A stretch of DNA of 64,000 nt, taken from contig CM053034.1 in NCBI GenBank assembly GCA_028564925.1, forward strand, positions 93,319,626 through 93,383,625, read 5' to 3'. Shown here piece by piece: positions 61,000-64,000 of this stretch. A model generated the notes under the pieces. That model did not search any database and was not told the DNA's origin. It saw only the letters and a list, made by a program, of their open reading frames with translations. Position 1 is the first letter of the stretch. Every line of letters begins with the position of its first letter. The stretch is from Lithobates sylvaticus. Its lineage: Eukaryota; Chordata; Amphibia; Anura; Ranidae. The position numbers and the translations under genes were made by a program.

Positions 61000-63120
61000 A
61001 GAATATCCCAGCCTTTCCAGGTAGTTTTGCGGATTGCGTGCTCTCTCCTACTACACACTTCATCTAGACACACACTGTAATGGACTTCGAACGATCAATA
61101 GGTATGTTAAGAAGGTGGGAGGGCAAGTTCCATTACAATCAGGTAGTACTGCTGATTTGCATGGTCAGTTTTTCTGGCTATCAGCTTTAGAAGGAGCAAA
61201 GAAAGCTGTGTCATGCGCAGGCACCTCTTAGTTCTTCCACTTTATTCTTTTATATGTGACAGGATCACTTTCACCTGCAGATTGCAACAACCTATTAACC
61301 ATAAGGACCCTTTCACATGGGCATTCTGATCAGGTCTGCTTGTCAGTTCTTCAGGTGGACCTGATTGGGATCTCCATGCAGCCATATGGACAGGCTGACA
61401 CCCACCTACCTCCATCTAGGTTTGGAAAACAAAACGAAAAAGGACTGCATCCTTTTCTTTTTTTCCCAGACCTAAACCTGATGGATTAGAGGTAGCCTGA
61501 TCAGCTTCTATTCAGCAGGGGATCCATTCACAAATCCCTTGCTGAACAGAACGGACTCTTCTCCATCTATAAGGAGCCTAAAGCAACAAAGAATGAAGAG
61601 CTATTGAAAAAACAAATATCTGGGATGTCTACTATTTTAAATATAATCTGCCATTACCACCTTTAGTATGAAGAGAAAATCATGCCTGCATCTGACGGAT
61701 ATCTGCTAGCAGTTGCTGTACACCAACTACATATCAAATCAGATTATTTCTGCAGTCTTACAGCAGGCAATATATTTTTGACCATATCTTTTGGGACCTA
61801 ATGCAGGCCATATATGGGTCAAATGCCAAACAAATTTTCATTAGAAAATCAGAAATTTTGTGTGTTTTGTTATCCGATGTTGCCACTATTAATTTCGAAA
61901 TTTGACCAAACACGCCTACAATTTCACCTCATGTTGCTACAGAAAAGAATTCTAGTGGCCAAGAATCTTCTTTTCTTCCCAGGTCACAGCTTAAGCGCAT
62001 TTATTTTCAAATAGATTTCACGTATGATTCTCCCATCATTGGATTAGAAGTTTGTTAGTTTTTCAAAAAATTTCCAACATGCCCAATCACTCAAATTCGA
62101 TGGTGGCACGAAAATCAGCCATTTCTGTGGCCCACTAATGGTGGAAAATTTGAACGAAAACTCTTTTGGAATTCGACCCATGTATGACTGGCTTTAATGT
62201 ATGAAGGGAAAAACAGCAGCAGATATTTGCAGATCAATTATATATGCCCATGTAAAAGAAAGTACAGAGTTTTTTGTAGCAATGTTATTTCATAAAGTGA
62301 CTCTACAAACAGTATTTTATTCATTATTTTTACATATTTTACACAATATTTACAGCTCTTTACAACACATGACATTACATTAACTCCAGTGGTAAAGAAT
62401 GTACAGTACATTTACAAATCATTTGAGTTGGAGCATGCTGAGCAGGAGCATATAATATAAACTCTGCTCCTTATTCCGAATTATCCCGAATTCTTTGCTT
62501 CTTGTTCAAGTAACTTCCAGAACCAGTAGACTGTTTTTAAAAAGTTAGTTTACCTTTAGTTATTTTTTTTCCCAAAACATCCCCAAGCATTACAGTGTCC
62601 TCAGCACATTACTATTCAGTGCTCCCTTTTTTAAAAAGAATGCATACTTTTTCAGCTGCTGATTTAATTGCCCTCCTCTGTTCATTTAGCAGATGGCAGA
62701 ACATACCAAGCATCAGATGTGTGGCCCTTAAAACTCACAACCTTCTCTACCCACACATACACAGTCCACTCTCTCTCGCAGCTCAGTGCACTATTTCCAG
62801 GACCACGCATCAAATGCTCGGTACGTTCTGCCATGTGCAGGACAGACAGAAGCGGACAAAATTAAATGAGCAGTTGAAAAAGTAACTATTTTTTCGTTTT
62901 TTAAAAGAATGCTTATGTATTGAGGACATTGTAATGCTTCAGGATGTTTTTGGCAAACATATATACGTATCCTTCCACTAGGTTTTCAGCTTGTAGCAGT
63001 CTATGAGGAAGTCTCCAGCATCAATAGAGGTAAAAGCAGGCTATATATAGTCCTAGACCTAGAGGATCTGTACACCAACATTTTCAGTTGGTGGATCATG
63101 CAGATATGTGGTATTATTAT
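61000..63120. other. No gene recognised
   Basis: 61305-61572 is a MITE-like piece (ccctttcacatgggcattct ... ataaggagcctaaagc) related to 37500-37890. The remainder is A+T-rich. The frame 62595-62885 has no recognisable domain. Confidence 0.4.
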
Positions 63121-63252
63121 TATAATTCAGGATTTTTATAGCGCCAACAGTTTGTGCAGCACTTAACAGCATGAAGGCAGACAGTACAGTTACAATACAA
63201 ATCAATACAGGAGGGATCAGAGGGACCTACTCATTAGAGCTTACAATCAAAG
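63121..63252. repeat. SINE-like dispersed repeat
   Basis: aggatttttatagcgccaac, agtttgtgcagcacttaaca and gagcttacaatcaaagaggg form a well known frog dispersed repeat, as I recall it; a shorter relative is at 39293-39368. No RNA polymerase III box was confirmed. Confidence 0.55.
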
Positions 63253-63865
63253 AGGGAGGGTCAAGTGGAACAAAAAATAATAGCTGTGGGGGATAATGTG
63301 GTACATTTTTCGTGTATTTGCCAGCCCTGCACTCCTGGGAATACAACTGGGACAGTTCAGGAGAGATCTGAAACATCTAGGCAAAGAAAGATTTTTACTC
63401 AGGTTATAAGAGATATATGAATCACATTGTGATCTCATAGTAAATCTATTTGGCAAGATTGAGATATTTGTCCTTGCTGTGTGCACAAAAATTGATATCT
63501 ACTATCTGGTGACCGGAATTTACATTTTTATACATATATACTATGTACATAATAAAAAATTTACATATTAACACAGTACATACATTTCATACATAATAAA
63601 TACATCAATATGCATGTTGCATAATTTCTTTAAAAATCCAACATTCTGTAGTGACATTCACATAGAGAATAAGGCAGAGTATATAAGTATTTTTGTGAGT
63701 AATAAAAACATTTTTTTTGCAATAGGTTACATTACACTAAACAGTCCACCTTGTAGGTTTCACTGCCTAAAGCAGTGGCATCTTTCTTACAACTATTACA
63801 TTGTAGGGTAGAACAGACAAATTATGTTATTAGCATTTAGTCATATATAACGGAAAATTTATATC
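63253..63865. other. No gene recognised
   Basis: A+T-rich sequence with no credible open frame. Confidence 0.4.
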
Positions 63866-64000
63866 AAATACTTACCGTAATTTTCCTTTCCTGATAGGCT
63901 CCATGGCAGCATACGTGTGGGTTGACCCCGCCTCCATAACTACCCAATAGGACCCCTCTCCCATAAATCTTTGCTCCTGGCTGCTATCCGTGTTCCGTAA
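63866..64000. repeat. Dispersed repeat running off the window
   Basis: tcaaatacttaccgtaattt, tcctttcctgataggctcca and tggcagcatacgtgtgggtt. Related to 32246-32330 and, inverted, to 34094-34136. Confidence 0.55.

Overview
The window is vertebrate nuclear DNA, most likely from a true frog (Ranidae). The reasons are the almost continuous cover of short TTAA-bounded DNA transposons, hAT and Harbinger-type MITEs and Tc1 elements, the near-identity of one Tc1 transposase to the Rana pipiens Txr/Frog Prince group as I remember it, and the intron-bearing vertebrate gene pieces. There are no prokaryotic signals (operons, Shine-Dalgarno sites, CRISPR). Genus and species cannot be fixed from the sequence alone.

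Host genes are sparse. (1) On the minus strand, 25770-25836 is the first coding exon of an AP-2 adaptor alpha subunit (AP2A1 or AP2A2), with a clean splice donor and a CpG-rich promoter-like block behind it (about 25640-26140). Its gene would run leftwards, but no further exon was recognised. (2) On the plus strand, 42570-42763 and 47165-47302 are two exons of a CKAP5/XMAP215 (TOG-domain microtubule polymerase) copy. Intermediate exons are missing, one conserved codon is a stop, and transposons sit in both exons, so I read it as an unprocessed pseudogene. (3) On the minus strand, 12006-12563 is an uninterrupted exon-like coding block with splice signals at both ends whose protein I do not recognise.

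Layout. 0-11.8 kb: repeated 'family A' TTAA elements (1-1420, 2865-3527, 4719-5732, 7160-7717, 11112-11842), a hAT MITE (3860-4661) and a Tc1 fossil (about 7718-9653) carrying a palindromic MITE with CCGG target duplication. 12-17.6 kb: the unknown exon, then a stack of nested TTAA elements (12861-15516) and two hAT MITEs with perfect 8-bp duplications. 18.2-20 kb: two abutting Tc1 fossils of different lineages. 21-26 kb: Harbinger-type and TTAA MITEs, C-rich low complexity, then the AP2A first exon. 26.7-28.4 kb: two minisatellites. 28.9-37 kb: MITEs, minisatellites, inverted repeats and a 1.4 kb inverted-repeat element. 39.7-40.3 kb: a 5'-truncated L1 with a perfect 17-bp target duplication. 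42-49 kb: the CKAP5 pseudogene, riddled with a palindromic MITE, hAT elements, a dead Tc1 and a small retroviral fossil. 49.4-53.8 kb: nested TTAA elements and a hAT element. 53.8-56.9 kb: two L1/Tx1-like LINE pieces head to head. 57.2-59.2 kb: a nearly whole Tc1 element inside a TTAA MITE. 59.2-64 kb: dispersed repeats with no recognised gene.

I do not see an undescribed multi-gene system. The most notable signals are a MITE inserted exactly at the GTAAGT splice donor of the CKAP5 exon, a possible Ginger-like palindromic MITE inside a Tc1 element, the nearly intact Frog Prince-like transposase with a frameshift directly after its start, the unidentified exon, and a repeated habit of minisatellites growing inside non-autonomous DNA transposons. 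Family names A to D are labels for this report only. TTAA duplications fit piggyBac or Kolobok superfamilies and I cannot decide between them.
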